Below, in pieces: positions 26,286 to 34,630 of a DNA stretch of 56,622 bases; position 1 is the first letter of the stretch; each line of letters opens with the position of its first letter. The notes under the pieces were generated by a model that had not been told where the DNA came from, made no database searches, and saw only the letters and a list, made by a program, of their open reading frames with translations. The stretch lies in contig JBBDIG010000019.1 in NCBI GenBank assembly GCA_040880525.1, forward strand, positions 95,116 to 151,737, given 5' to 3'. Source of the stretch: Bacteroidia bacterium. Its GTDB lineage: Bacteria; Bacteroidota; Bacteroidia; CAILMK01; JBBDIG01. Both the position numbers and the translations under genes were made by a program.

Positions 26286-27608
26286 TTAGAAAAAACGAAA
26301 GATTTTGCGCCTGTGTTTTTCAGCCGGGTTATCAGGAAATAATTTATTATAATTAAGCCTAATGGCTTCATTATGTTTTTCATGGAATTCAGGATTGAAC
26401 TGGCACGCTTCCAGGTGCTCGACCACGTATTTCAATGTTTTTTTGTTTGTCATCCAATCCTCGCACACCAACTGCCTGTAGCGCTGCCCCAGGATGTTAA
26501 ATCCTGTAATGGCCGTGGTTTCAGCATCATACACCAGCCGTACACTTTGCCGGCCATTGGGATGCTGCCAGAATAAGCTGGCATCACCGCCTTCAAAAGT
26601 CCGGGGAGCGTGGCCATAGACCTGCCATTCGATTCCAAAAAACTTGGCAGAATTAAAATAATAACCTGGATCATAAGGTATTTTTTTCCCGCAAATTACC
26701 CTGGCCACATGCCTGCCCATAATTGCCCCGGTATACCACACCGGGGAAATGGCACGATGTCCCGGAGGAGGTTTGCGCAACTCCACGCAATCTCCCGCTG
26801 CATAAACGTCCTCTACCGAGGTGCGCAGGAATGTATCTGCAAGCACGCCACTACCGGTTTCGATCCCTGAGTTTTTCACAACATCCAGATTGGGATGCAC
26901 GCCTACCGCAATGCCCACGAAACCACAAGAAATTCTTTCGCCCGCATTTGTCCTTATGGCATTCACGCGTCCGTGTTCATCGCCTTCAATGGCGGCCAGT
27001 TCAGTTTCAAGCCGTAAATCCACCCCGTGTCTCCGGATTTCTCGGCTTATCATGCTGCCTTCTTCATTCGGAAATATGAGGTCATAGAATTCCTTCTCAC
27101 GCACAAGGAATGTTACCGCGATTTTTCGTGAGAGCTGCATTTCTGCCATTTCAACGCCTATTAAACCTCCGCCCACGACCACGGCCTGCTGCACATTGCG
27201 GGTATGTTCTTCCATCAGTTCCAGGTCCGGAATACCATAAAGCGTTTGAACGCCCCGCAGGTCCGCGCCTTCTACATTCAACCGGTTGGATTTTGAACCA
27301 CTGGCAATTAGCAACTTATCATAATCCAGGCGCTTCCCGCTCCGCAGGATGAGTTGCTTTTCGGCTGTATTGATTTGGTTCACATAATCCCGGAGCAGGC
27401 CAATGCGGTTTTTTTCCCAGAACCAGTCTTCATAAGGCTTGAGGTTTTCATACGCCATGTGGCCCATATATAAGTACATCAAAGCGGTCCGTGAGTAGAA
27501 ATGCTCCGTCTCGTCAGAAATCACCGTAATGCGGTGGTCGCTCAGCTTGCGAATATGCCGGGCTGCCGTTATTCCGGCAATGCCGTTCCCTATAATTGCG
27601 ATGTGCAT
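26286..27608 (-). CDS. NAD(P)/FAD-dependent pyridine nucleotide oxidoreductase
   Basis: A 440-residue flavoprotein of the pyridine-nucleotide disulfide oxidoreductase superfamily. Seen: the FAD dinucleotide motif IGNGIAGITAARHI at the start, LLIASGSKSNR, the NAD(P) motif VVVGGGLIGVEMAEM, and the second FAD motif VYAAGDCVEL. The usual redox-active cysteine pair is absent, so this is a ferredoxin- or rubredoxin-reductase-like type (NirB N-terminal domain or AIF-like). A 25-residue upstream extension exists, but the ATG at 27608 begins with the FAD motif. It forms an operon with the downstream membrane polyferredoxin, suggesting NAD(P)H-to-membrane electron transfer. Confidence 0.9.
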   Translation of the reverse strand: MHIAIIGNGIAGITAARHIRKLSDHRITVISDETEHFYSRTALMYLYMGHMAYENLKPYEDWFWEKNRIGLLRDYVNQINTAEKQLILRSGKRLDYDKLLIASGSKSNRLNVEGADLRGVQTLYGIPDLELMEEHTRNVQQAVVVGGGLIGVEMAEMQLSRKIAVTFLVREKEFYDLIFPNEEGSMISREIRRHGVDLRLETELAAIEGDEHGRVNAIRTNAGERISCGFVGIAVGVHPNLDVVKNSGIETGSGVLADTFLRTSVEDVYAAGDCVELRKPPPGHRAISPVWYTGAIMGRHVARVICGKKIPYDPGYYFNSAKFFGIEWQVYGHAPRTFEGGDASLFWQHPNGRQSVRLVYDAETTAITGFNILGQRYRQLVCEDWMTNKKTLKYVVEHLEACQFNPEFHEKHNEAIRLNYNKLFPDNPAEKHRRKIFRFF

Positions 27609-27892
27609 GGCTTGCTTTGCTGATCCTTCAATCTGAATTCGTGCCCAATATAAAGGCTTAAAACTCCAAAAGCACGATTGCAAAAAGCTTTTGCATAACC
27701 TGACAAATCAAAACCAGGGAGATTTCACCCCTCGGCACTCTCACTTTTAAAGCAAAAAGATCATTCCTTTTATTTTGCGAATCCTTCGGTTTGTGGGCAA
27801 ATTTCAACTAAAAATATTAGCCTAATCAAAATCACACGTTTATTTAAAAATTTAAAAACGTTTTGTAAAAATCAAAATATCACTTTTAATTT
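27609..27892. other. 284-bp intergenic region, AT-rich
   Basis: No gene. It holds a short perfect hairpin (GCAAAA, loop AGC, TTTTGC, 27680-27694) about 75 bases before the FAD oxidoreductase start and an AT-rich section (27825-27892) before the YdeI-like stop. The hairpin could be an operator for the redox operon. No strong TAnnTTTG box was found. Confidence 0.35.
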
Positions 27893-28456
27893 TTACTGTA
27901 CCATTCCATACATTTTATTCTTTTTTGTCATCTTAATAAAATAATTTAATCTCGTCTTAAATACTTCCGGACGCTGGCGGGCGCCATCTACCCAGCCTAT
28001 GCGGATGCGTTTATAAGATTCAGGAAACTGCTGAAAATTCTTCCAGACCTCTTTATCCTTCTTCAACTCAAGAATCAAGTCATCCGGCATCACCGTCTTC
28101 TCGTGCAGGTCAGCTTCAGTAAATGCATGGCGAATGCTTTCCATTCCTGCTTCCGTCATTTTTTTAGCCAGGATAAGCCGCTTTACCCGCTCCCTGTTCA
28201 TGGGCGACAACTCGCTACGCGGCCTGCGTGGCGAAAACCGCTGTGCAAAGGCCTGATCGTCAATCGGCTTAATGGTGCTGTCAATCCAGCCAAAACAAAG
28301 CGCTTCTTCCACTGCATCATTATACGGCAAGCGGGGCTTATCAGCATTTTTCCTGTAATAAATCAGCCAGATATCCCGCTCCGTTTTATGATGCTCTTCT
28401 AACCATTTTCGCCAATCATCGCGGTGGGTAACGTAGAGCGTTTTCGTAATTTCCAT
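27893..28456 (-). CDS. YdeI/OmpD-associated family protein
   Basis: A 187-residue soluble protein of the YdeI (bacteriocin-protection/OmpD-associated) family. Seen: FYVTH-type start (TLYVTHRDDWRKWLEEHH), the characteristic block ALCFGWIDSTIKPID, and the FSPRRPRSELSPMNRERVKRL stretch; the tail contains WKNFQQFPESYKR. In enteric bacteria a relative affects porin levels and polymyxin sensitivity; here only the family can be stated. It is complete. It sits alone between AT-rich gaps on both sides (27609-27892 and 28457-28641). Confidence 0.88.
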   Translation of the reverse strand: MEITKTLYVTHRDDWRKWLEEHHKTERDIWLIYYRKNADKPRLPYNDAVEEALCFGWIDSTIKPIDDQAFAQRFSPRRPRSELSPMNRERVKRLILAKKMTEAGMESIRHAFTEADLHEKTVMPDDLILELKKDKEVWKNFQQFPESYKRIRIGWVDGARQRPEVFKTRLNYFIKMTKKNKMYGMVQ

Positions 28457-28641
28457 TTCCTGTGCTTATTTCTTTTCCGAAGAAAAATCTTCCCGGTATC
28501 AATTTACATTCAATAATATTATTTACAGAATATTCATTTGAATTTTCCCAAATAAAAATTAAAAATTCCGCATTTTAATTAAATATTTAAAAAACGCAAT
28601 GCTGGGAAGACAGCCGCCAATTAAAGCTCTTTTTTAAAAAA

Positions 28642-29415
28642 CTACTTTCCTTTAAAATCCGGCTTCCGTTTTTCGATAAAAGCGTTCATTCCTTCCTTCT
28701 GGTCTTCAGAGGCGAAAAGCATGTAGAAGTTTTTGCGCTCAAAGTAGAGGGCCTCCTGCAGGTGCATGTCGTGCGCCTTATTCACTGATTCCTTCGCCAT
28801 TTGCACGGCAATGGGAGACATTTCAGCAATCTCCGCTGCGAGCTTTATGGCTTCCTCCAGATACAGATCTACCGGCACCACTTTGTTTACCAAGCCGAAC
28901 TGGAGCGCTTCCTGCGCAGAAATAAATTTCCCGGTGAGCACCATTTCCATAGCACGGGCTTTTCCTACAGCCCTGGTGAGCCGCTGCGTCCCTCCGGCTC
29001 CGGGCATTACGCCAATCTTTATTTCCGGCTGACCAAACTGTGCAGTTTCAGATGCCACGATCATATCGCAGATCATGGTGAGTTCACAGCCGCCACCCAA
29101 TGCAAATCCGGAAACAGCCGCAATAACAGGCTTTCTCGTTTTGCGTATCTGGTCCCATGTGCTGAATTGGTCCACCTTGAGCATGTCAATGGCCGTTTTC
29201 CCTGCCATTTGCTTAATGTCGGCCCCGGCTGCAAATGCGCGTTCGTTGCCGGTGATCACGATTGCCCGCACTTCATCATCCGCATCCAGTTCTTTCAGCG
29301 AATCCCGGATCTCCCCCATGAGCTGCAGGTTCAGGGCGTTCAGTTCCTTGGGCCTGTTCAGCCGAATGATGGCAACTCGCTTGGCCGCCAGCTTTTCTAC
29401 AAGAATAAATTCCAT
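28642..29415 (-). CDS. enoyl-CoA hydratase (crotonase)
   Basis: A 257-residue crotonase-fold enzyme that hydrates trans-2-enoyl-CoA in fatty-acid or short-chain acid breakdown. Seen: the oxyanion-hole segments AFAAGADIKQM and GFALGGGCELTM, and both catalytic glutamates, in ETAQFGQPEIKIGVMPG (the second in GQPEIKIG). The terminal KRKPDFKGK is typical. Length is standard. It is monocistronic as far as seen, with a perfect -7 box just upstream and no beta-oxidation partners in the window. The substrate range is inferred from the family. Confidence 0.92.
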   Translation of the reverse strand: MEFILVEKLAAKRVAIIRLNRPKELNALNLQLMGEIRDSLKELDADDEVRAIVITGNERAFAAGADIKQMAGKTAIDMLKVDQFSTWDQIRKTRKPVIAAVSGFALGGGCELTMICDMIVASETAQFGQPEIKIGVMPGAGGTQRLTRAVGKARAMEMVLTGKFISAQEALQFGLVNKVVPVDLYLEEAIKLAAEIAEMSPIAVQMAKESVNKAHDMHLQEALYFERKNFYMLFASEDQKEGMNAFIEKRKPDFKGK

Positions 29416-29439
29416 AACCTATTTTTTAAAATTAAAGGC

Positions 29440-29447
29440 CAAAATTA
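29440..29447 (-). promoter_or_regulatory. -7 box for the enoyl-CoA hydratase gene
   Basis: The minus strand reads TAATTTTG, matching TAnnTTTG perfectly; the start codon lies about 25 bases downstream. No TTG at the usual distance was seen. Confidence 0.45.
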
Positions 29448-29603
29448 ATAAGTAAAAATTGGAAGCATAATGGAATTGAAGAGCCTCTGAATTTACTTTT
29501 CGAAAACAGAAAATGACATACATGTCCTCCTGCATCCTGAAATAATAAAAGACGATCTTTTTAATAAATGGAAATCTATCTCTGGACTTCAATCACAGGA
29601 AAA

Positions 29604-30170
29604 TTAATCTAAACTACCGATAAAAACTCTTCCCAAAATTGCGATCCAGCTTCCTGTGAACACGCCAATCAGCGCTCCGAAAATAACATCCACAGGAAAA
29701 TGAACTCCCACATACACCTGTGCATAAGAGACGGTTGCGGCCCAGATTATTCCTGCCGGGATAAGCCATCGTATATGGCGGCCCAGCATCACAATAAGGA
29801 AAAACGATAGCCCAAAATGATTAGCCGCATGAGCGCTGGGGAAGCTCTTGCCGCTGCCACAATTGATCAGCAACCGCACCTCGCCTGCCAGGTTTGCATC
29901 ATGGCATGGGCGCAGCCGCTCCACGCGCGGCTTAATATAAGAGGCGGTAACCTGATCAGTAATTGTAACCGATAAAATAATGAGCAGCACCATCGCCAGC
30001 CCTTTCAGCCTAAAATTGATCCCCAGAAAAGTGAGGAAAAAAGCATAAACCGGTGCCCAAAAAAACTTGTCGCGCAGTGCAGGCATCAACAGGTCCAGCA
30101 CCGGGTTTACCCACTGGCCGTTAATAAGCCGGAAAGCAGCATAATCCCATTGCATGAGGCTTTCAAACAT
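29604..30170 (-). CDS. PAP2-family membrane phosphatase
   Basis: A 188-residue membrane phosphatase of the PAP2 superfamily. The three catalytic motifs are visible: KPRVERLRPC, the central FPSAHAANHF, and SYAQVYVGVHFPVDVI. Several hydrophobic helices surround them. Family members dephosphorylate phosphatidic acid, undecaprenyl pyrophosphate or lipid A. The start at ATG 30170 overlaps the end of the upstream methyltransferase gene (stop at 30163-30165) by eight bases, so the two are translationally coupled. The lipid substrate cannot be told from the sequence. Confidence 0.9.
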   Translation of the reverse strand: MFESLMQWDYAAFRLINGQWVNPVLDLLMPALRDKFFWAPVYAFFLTFLGINFRLKGLAMVLLIILSVTITDQVTASYIKPRVERLRPCHDANLAGEVRLLINCGSGKSFPSAHAANHFGLSFFLIVMLGRHIRWLIPAGIIWAATVSYAQVYVGVHFPVDVIFGALIGVFTGSWIAILGRVFIGSLD

Positions 30171-30897
30171 GATCAGGTTTTTGTGCAATGATAATGAGCC
30201 GGTCAGATGATGCCGGGTCGAATAGCGCTAAATCATAGCTACCGAAAACATCAGTAATCGAAAAATCCTTCAGGAAATCTCTGAAGTCATCAATATTAAG
30301 ACACTCCACCCGCTCAAAGAAAAGGTGCTCTTCACCATTATCATTTATACGGATTTCCTTAACAATGAAGCCCTTCTCTGTAAATCTCCTGATATGGAAC
30401 TGGATGCCATCGCGGCTAAAATCTTCCTCCCTCCTGAGGTTTGCAATTACTTTGTTGCAATTCAGGAAGTCTATCACCACGTATCCTCCCGGAGCCAGCG
30501 TATCATATATATTGCTTATTACCTGGCGGTTTTCATCCTGCGATTCAAAATATCCGAAACTGGTAAACAGGTTGATCTGAATATCAAATTCATGATCTCC
30601 AAAAGGCTCCCGCATATCATGGATGTGGAAGCGGAGATTTTCCTTTTCCCCTCGTTTGGCTTCTTTAATATTCTCCTCAACAATGTCAATGCCCGTCACC
30701 TCATAACCTTTGGAGGCAAGATAGGCGGCATGTCGTCCTTTTCCGCAGGCTACATCAAGGATGCGTGCTTTTGGCGCAGGGTGCAGGTGATCCAGTAATT
30801 TGTCAAGAAAAATTTTGGCTTCCGCAGTATCGCGGTGCTGATAAAGTATTTTATAATACCTCGTTCCGAACCAGTTCAGGAACCAGTCTTTTTTCAT
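30163..30897 (-). CDS. class I SAM-dependent methyltransferase
   Basis: A 244-residue methyltransferase. Motif I is VACGKGRHAAYLASKG, followed by VTGIDIVEENIKEA and a post-motif LAPGGYVVIDFLN. There is no membrane segment. The protein resembles the methyltransf_25/31 group, which act on many small molecules, so the substrate is unknown. The ATG at 30897 was taken as the start; seven more codons are open upstream. It heads a two-gene unit with the PAP2 gene and has its own promoter (30916-30923). Confidence 0.85.
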   Translation of the reverse strand: MKKDWFLNWFGTRYYKILYQHRDTAEAKIFLDKLLDHLHPAPKARILDVACGKGRHAAYLASKGYEVTGIDIVEENIKEAKRGEKENLRFHIHDMREPFGDHEFDIQINLFTSFGYFESQDENRQVISNIYDTLAPGGYVVIDFLNCNKVIANLRREEDFSRDGIQFHIRRFTEKGFIVKEIRINDNGEEHLFFERVECLNIDDFRDFLKDFSITDVFGSYDLALFDPASSDRLIIIAQKPDHV

Positions 30898-30915
30898 TAA
30901 ATGCCTTGTTTTCTG

Positions 30916-30923
30916 CAAAAGTA
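30916..30923 (-). promoter_or_regulatory. -7 box for the methyltransferase/PAP2 unit
   Basis: The minus strand reads TACTTTTG, a perfect TAnnTTTG box. It would give a leader of only about 12 bases before the ATG at 30897. Confidence 0.5.
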
Positions 30924-30960
30924 AAAGAATTGAGAGAAGCCCTGCCGGCCCTGCTGCAAC

Positions 30961-30993
30961 TTGAGGCTTTACAGGAACTGCCGCTTAACTTTG
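30961..30993 (+). promoter_or_regulatory. promoter for the asparaginase-like gene
   Basis: TTG at 30961-30963 and TAACTTTG at 30986-30993 (perfect TAnnTTTG) are separated by 22 bases. Transcription would start near 31000 and the ATG at 31021 follows about 21 bases later. One of the best-matched promoters in the window. Confidence 0.65.
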
Positions 30994-31020
30994 CCGCCAT
31001 AATTTTTGAATGTCACCTCA

Positions 31021-31509
31021 ATGAAAATCCGCATCCTGATAACCGGGGGCACCTTCGACAAAGAGTACAATGAGCTGAATGGAGAACTCTATTTCCGCGA
31101 AACCCATGTGCCGGCCATGCTGGAATTAGCGCGTTCCCGGCTGAAGGTGGAGGTGGAGACGCTGATGCTTGTGGACAGCCTTGATGTAACACAACGCGAC
31201 AGGGAGCTGATGATCGAAGCCTGCACCCGCTCAGAGCAAAGCAAAATTGTGATTACCCACGGGACAGATACGATGGCTGAAACAGCTAAGGTTTTGGCAA
31301 GTGCCGTTTCTGATAAAACCATCGTGCTGATGGGCGCTATGATTCCCTATAAGTTCGGCAGTTCGGATGGGCTTTTCAATCTGGGTTGTGCTTTAGCATT
31401 TGCGCAAACGCTGCCAAGAGGAGTTTACATTGCCATGAACGGAAAATACTATCATTGGTATAACGTGAGAAAAAACCGGGAACTGGGTCTTTTTGAGGAA
31501 CTTTCCTAA
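31021..31509 (+). CDS. stand-alone asparaginase N-terminal-domain protein
   Basis: A 162-residue protein equal to the N-terminal domain only of type I/II L-asparaginase: ILITGGTFDKEY carries the first catalytic threonine, and THGTDTMAETA the second. The second asparaginase domain (about 150-170 residues) is absent, and the sequence ends cleanly with a stop. Such single-domain asparaginase-like proteins occur in Bacteroidota, so it is probably not a broken gene. Hydrolysis of asparagine or another amide has to be inferred. ATG 31021 gives MKIRILITGGTF, the family start. Confidence 0.8.
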   Translation: MKIRILITGGTFDKEYNELNGELYFRETHVPAMLELARSRLKVEVETLMLVDSLDVTQRDRELMIEACTRSEQSKIVITHGTDTMAETAKVLASAVSDKTIVLMGAMIPYKFGSSDGLFNLGCALAFAQTLPRGVYIAMNGKYYHWYNVRKNRELGLFEELS

Positions 31510-31537
31510 AACATTGGGAGCCCGGCATTTGCCGAAA

Positions 31538-33370
31538 TTATTCGGTCTCTTTCTCGTACAGTTCTTTTTCCAGCAACTGCTTTTTATAGAGTTCTGCGTA
31601 ATAACCGTTGCTGCTGATCAGATCGCTGTGGGCGCCCCGCTCCACGATCCTGCCTTCATCCAGCACGAGGATATTGTCTGCGTTCTTTACGGTTGAAACT
31701 CTGTGGCTGATGAGAACGGTGGTTTTCCCTTTCATTACTTTACCCATATTTTTCAGGATCTCAGCCTCAGTGTGTGTATCAATGGCGGAAAAACTGTCAT
31801 CGAATATTAAAACTTTGGGATTTCCTATAATTGCTCTGGCGATGGCCACCCGTTGTTTCTGTCCGCCAGAAAGCGTAATGCCGCGTTCACCCAGGCCCGT
31901 TTCAAAACCCTCTGGGAAATCATGAATATCTTTCAGCACGTCAGCGGTTTCTGCCGCTTCCCTCAACAAACTCTCCCTTTCCTGTTCGGTCAGTTCTTCC
32001 GTGGCCTGCAAGTGCTGATGGTAGCCGAAGAAAATATTGTTGGCAATTGAATCTGAAAAAAGGAAATCATCCTGTGGCACATATCCTATTTGCTGGCGGT
32101 ACAGGTCAGGGCGCAATGATGAAATATCTTCGCCTTCAATCAATACGCTCCCCTGTTGCGGATCGTATAATCGCATCATCAGGTAGGCGATTGTGCTTTT
32201 ACCTGAACCCGTGCGGCCAATTATTCCCAGCATTTCCCCGGAGTTTACCAGGAATGAAATATCCTTCAAAGCCTGGATACCTGTATCGGGATAAACAAAG
32301 GAGACATTCCTGAATTCAATATTTCCATTTACCTGAAGTACTTTGCCTTCTTCGGGCACAATGTCAGAAGGCGTTTCCAGTAATTGGTTGATGCGTGCCT
32401 GCGAGGCAGCCGCCCGCTGCACCAATGAAGTTACCCAACCGATGGATGCCACGGGCCACGTGAGCAAATTCACATAAATAAAGAACTCTGCAATATTGCC
32501 GGGAGTGATAAGCCCCTGCATCACGAGCTGTCCGCCCACGTATAGCGTGATCAGTGTACTTACTCCGATCAGCAACAGAATGAGCGGGAAAAATAGGGCA
32601 TCCACGCGTACCATCGCCATGGACTTTTCGCGGTAGACATTCACCTCTTCGCCAAAATGATCCTTTACGCTTTGCTCTGAGGAAAAAGATTTGATGACCC
32701 GGATCCCCGAAAAAACTTCCTGGACAAAAGTGGTGAGCCGCGAAAGCTGCTCCTGTATTGCCGTACTGCGCTTGTGGATGATATTGTTCACAAAATAAAT
32801 GGAAAGCGCCAGCACCGGCAACGGCAGCAGCGTGTATAATGTAAGCTTCACATTCACGGAGAGCATGATGGCCACCACAAGCACAATGAGCGTCACCAGG
32901 TTTATGGTATACATAATGGCCGGACCCAGGTACATCCGCACCCTGCTTACATCCTCCGTGATCCTTGCTATCAAGTCTCCAGTGTTGTTTCTTCTGTAAA
33001 AGGAAAGCGATAACCGCTGATAATGATGGTAAATTTCATTTTTCAGGTCATACTCAATCTTCCGGCTCATCACAATAATAGTTTGCCGCATGAAGAACAT
33101 GAACAGCCCCCTGCTCAAAGCAAGCGCAATTACCAGCGCTGCAAAGAGAAGCAGGATCTGCCCGAGCTGCTCCAGGAGATGCGACTGAATTCCGGTGTTA
33201 TCAGAAAGCCTGTAAAGTAGGATGTTCTGCCCTACCAGGTCGAATGCATGGCGCACCACCTGGGCCGGAAAGACGCCAAAGAAGTTGGAGATGACGACAA
33301 AGAAAACGCCCCATAAAAGGCGCTTGCGGTATTTAAAGAAATATTTGTTGAGGTGCCAGAGTGATTTCAT
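31538..33370 (-). CDS. ABC exporter, fused permease and ATPase (MdlB/MsbA-like)
   Basis: A 610-residue half-transporter: a six-helix permease domain (residues about 15-320) and an ATPase domain (about 335-600). Walker A is GRTGSGKST, the signature LSGGQKQRVAIARA, and Walker B VLIFDDSFSAID, with the H-loop in LISHRVSTVKNADN. It probably works as a dimer exporting a drug or lipid; the transported substrate is unknown. The start lies at 33370. It is convergent with the asparaginase-like gene (28 bases apart) and divergent from leucine dehydrogenase. Confidence 0.9.
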   Translation of the reverse strand: MKSLWHLNKYFFKYRKRLLWGVFFVVISNFFGVFPAQVVRHAFDLVGQNILLYRLSDNTGIQSHLLEQLGQILLLFAALVIALALSRGLFMFFMRQTIIVMSRKIEYDLKNEIYHHYQRLSLSFYRRNNTGDLIARITEDVSRVRMYLGPAIMYTINLVTLIVLVVAIMLSVNVKLTLYTLLPLPVLALSIYFVNNIIHKRSTAIQEQLSRLTTFVQEVFSGIRVIKSFSSEQSVKDHFGEEVNVYREKSMAMVRVDALFFPLILLLIGVSTLITLYVGGQLVMQGLITPGNIAEFFIYVNLLTWPVASIGWVTSLVQRAAASQARINQLLETPSDIVPEEGKVLQVNGNIEFRNVSFVYPDTGIQALKDISFLVNSGEMLGIIGRTGSGKSTIAYLMMRLYDPQQGSVLIEGEDISSLRPDLYRQQIGYVPQDDFLFSDSIANNIFFGYHQHLQATEELTEQERESLLREAAETADVLKDIHDFPEGFETGLGERGITLSGGQKQRVAIARAIIGNPKVLIFDDSFSAIDTHTEAEILKNMGKVMKGKTTVLISHRVSTVKNADNILVLDEGRIVERGAHSDLISSNGYYAELYKKQLLEKELYEKETE

Positions 33371-33410
33371 AAATAAGAATTGGCCGGCAATTCACAATTT
33401 GAAAAATTCC

Positions 33411-33418
33411 TACTTTTG
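33411..33418 (+). promoter_or_regulatory. -7 box for the leucine dehydrogenase gene
   Basis: TACTTTTG at 33411-33418 is a perfect TAnnTTTG box. A TTC rather than TTG stands at a suitable distance (33391-33393). The ATG at 33461 follows 42 bases after the box. Confidence 0.5.
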
Positions 33419-33460
33419 CACAAATTCGTGAGGCATTAATTAATCAGAAAAAGGCTACCT

Positions 33461-34558
33461 ATGACGCTCGTTAAAGAGGAAATTGAGATTCAAAATGTAA
33501 TTTTTGACCGGCTAACGGAATATCATTATGAGCAGTTAGTGTTTTGCCATGACAAAAATACAGGATTGCGGGCAATCATAGCTATTCACAATACCCACCT
33601 TGGCCCCGGACTTGGCGGCACTCGCATGTATCATTATAATAATGACCAGGATGCGATCACAGATGTTTTAAGGCTTTCCAGAGGAATGACTTACAAAGCA
33701 GCCATCTCAGGTCTCAACCTGGGTGGAGCTAAAGCCGTCATTATCGGAGATCCCTATAAGCACAATTCGGAGGGCTTGATGCGGAGATTCGGCAGGTTCG
33801 TAGAAACCCTGGGCGGACGATATATTACTGCTGAAGACGTGGGAACCACCACCGAAGACATGGAGTATATTAAAATGGAAACCGACCATGTAGTGGGTCT
33901 GCCGGAAATGTATGGAGGCGGAGGCGATCCATCACCGATGACGGCTTATGGCACCTACCTGGGAATGAAAGCCAGTGCACTGGAGGCTTACGGAAACGAG
34001 AGCCTCTCAGGAAAAAAGATATTAGTAGAAGGCATTGGGAAGGTAGGCCGCCACCTCGTTGAACTGCTGGCAAAAGAAAATGCCAAGATATACGTAGCAG
34101 ACATCAACCCTAAGAGTATAGATTATGCGGTGAAAGAGTTTGGCGCTACCCACGTTGAACTTGAAAATGTACCTTCCGCTGAAATGGATATCTATTCTCC
34201 CTGTGCGCTTGGAGCCACCGTCAATTCCGACACCATTCCCCAGTTCAAGTGCGACATCATTGCAGGAGCAGCAAACAACCAGTTGAAGAATGATATTGAA
34301 CATTCGGCCTTGCTGAAAGAAAGAGGTATTCTTTACGCTCCGGACTATCTGATCAATGCCGGTGGCCTCATCAATGTCTACACAGAATTAAATGGCTATA
34401 ACCGGGGAATTGCCCAATCACGCACGGAAAAAATATTTGATGTAACATGTGAGATTTACAAGACTGCAACACAGGAAAGCATTACTACTTATGCAGCTTC
34501 TCAGGTTATCGCTGAAAAACGTATTCATGACATTGGCCAAATTAATTTGCCTTACTAA
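33461..34558 (+). CDS. leucine/phenylalanine/valine dehydrogenase
   Basis: A 365-residue amino acid dehydrogenase of the Glu/Leu/Phe/Val family, which reversibly deaminates branched-chain amino acids with NAD+. Seen: the substrate-site GLGGTRMY, the catalytic-lysine segment GLNLGGAKAVI, the AEDVGTTTEDM stretch, and the NAD-binding GIGKVGRHLVELL. Length is normal for leucine dehydrogenase. It is followed after 72 bases by nusB on the same strand. This links to the branched-chain E1 gene at 12-14 kb: the two could serve the same catabolic route, an inference. Confidence 0.92.
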   Translation: MTLVKEEIEIQNVIFDRLTEYHYEQLVFCHDKNTGLRAIIAIHNTHLGPGLGGTRMYHYNNDQDAITDVLRLSRGMTYKAAISGLNLGGAKAVIIGDPYKHNSEGLMRRFGRFVETLGGRYITAEDVGTTTEDMEYIKMETDHVVGLPEMYGGGGDPSPMTAYGTYLGMKASALEAYGNESLSGKKILVEGIGKVGRHLVELLAKENAKIYVADINPKSIDYAVKEFGATHVELENVPSAEMDIYSPCALGATVNSDTIPQFKCDIIAGAANNQLKNDIEHSALLKERGILYAPDYLINAGGLINVYTELNGYNRGIAQSRTEKIFDVTCEIYKTATQESITTYAASQVIAEKRIHDIGQINLPY

Positions 34559-34630
34559 ACGGGAAGTCAACCGGACCCCGCAACAGTTCCATCTCATTTT
34601 TCATCTTAAAACTTACCCTCAATCCACTTC

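Noticed and set aside
28801-29448. 215-codon plus-strand frame as a gene
   Set aside because: It is antisense to the enoyl-CoA hydratase gene and shows no domain; long antisense frames are common in such GC-balanced sequence.
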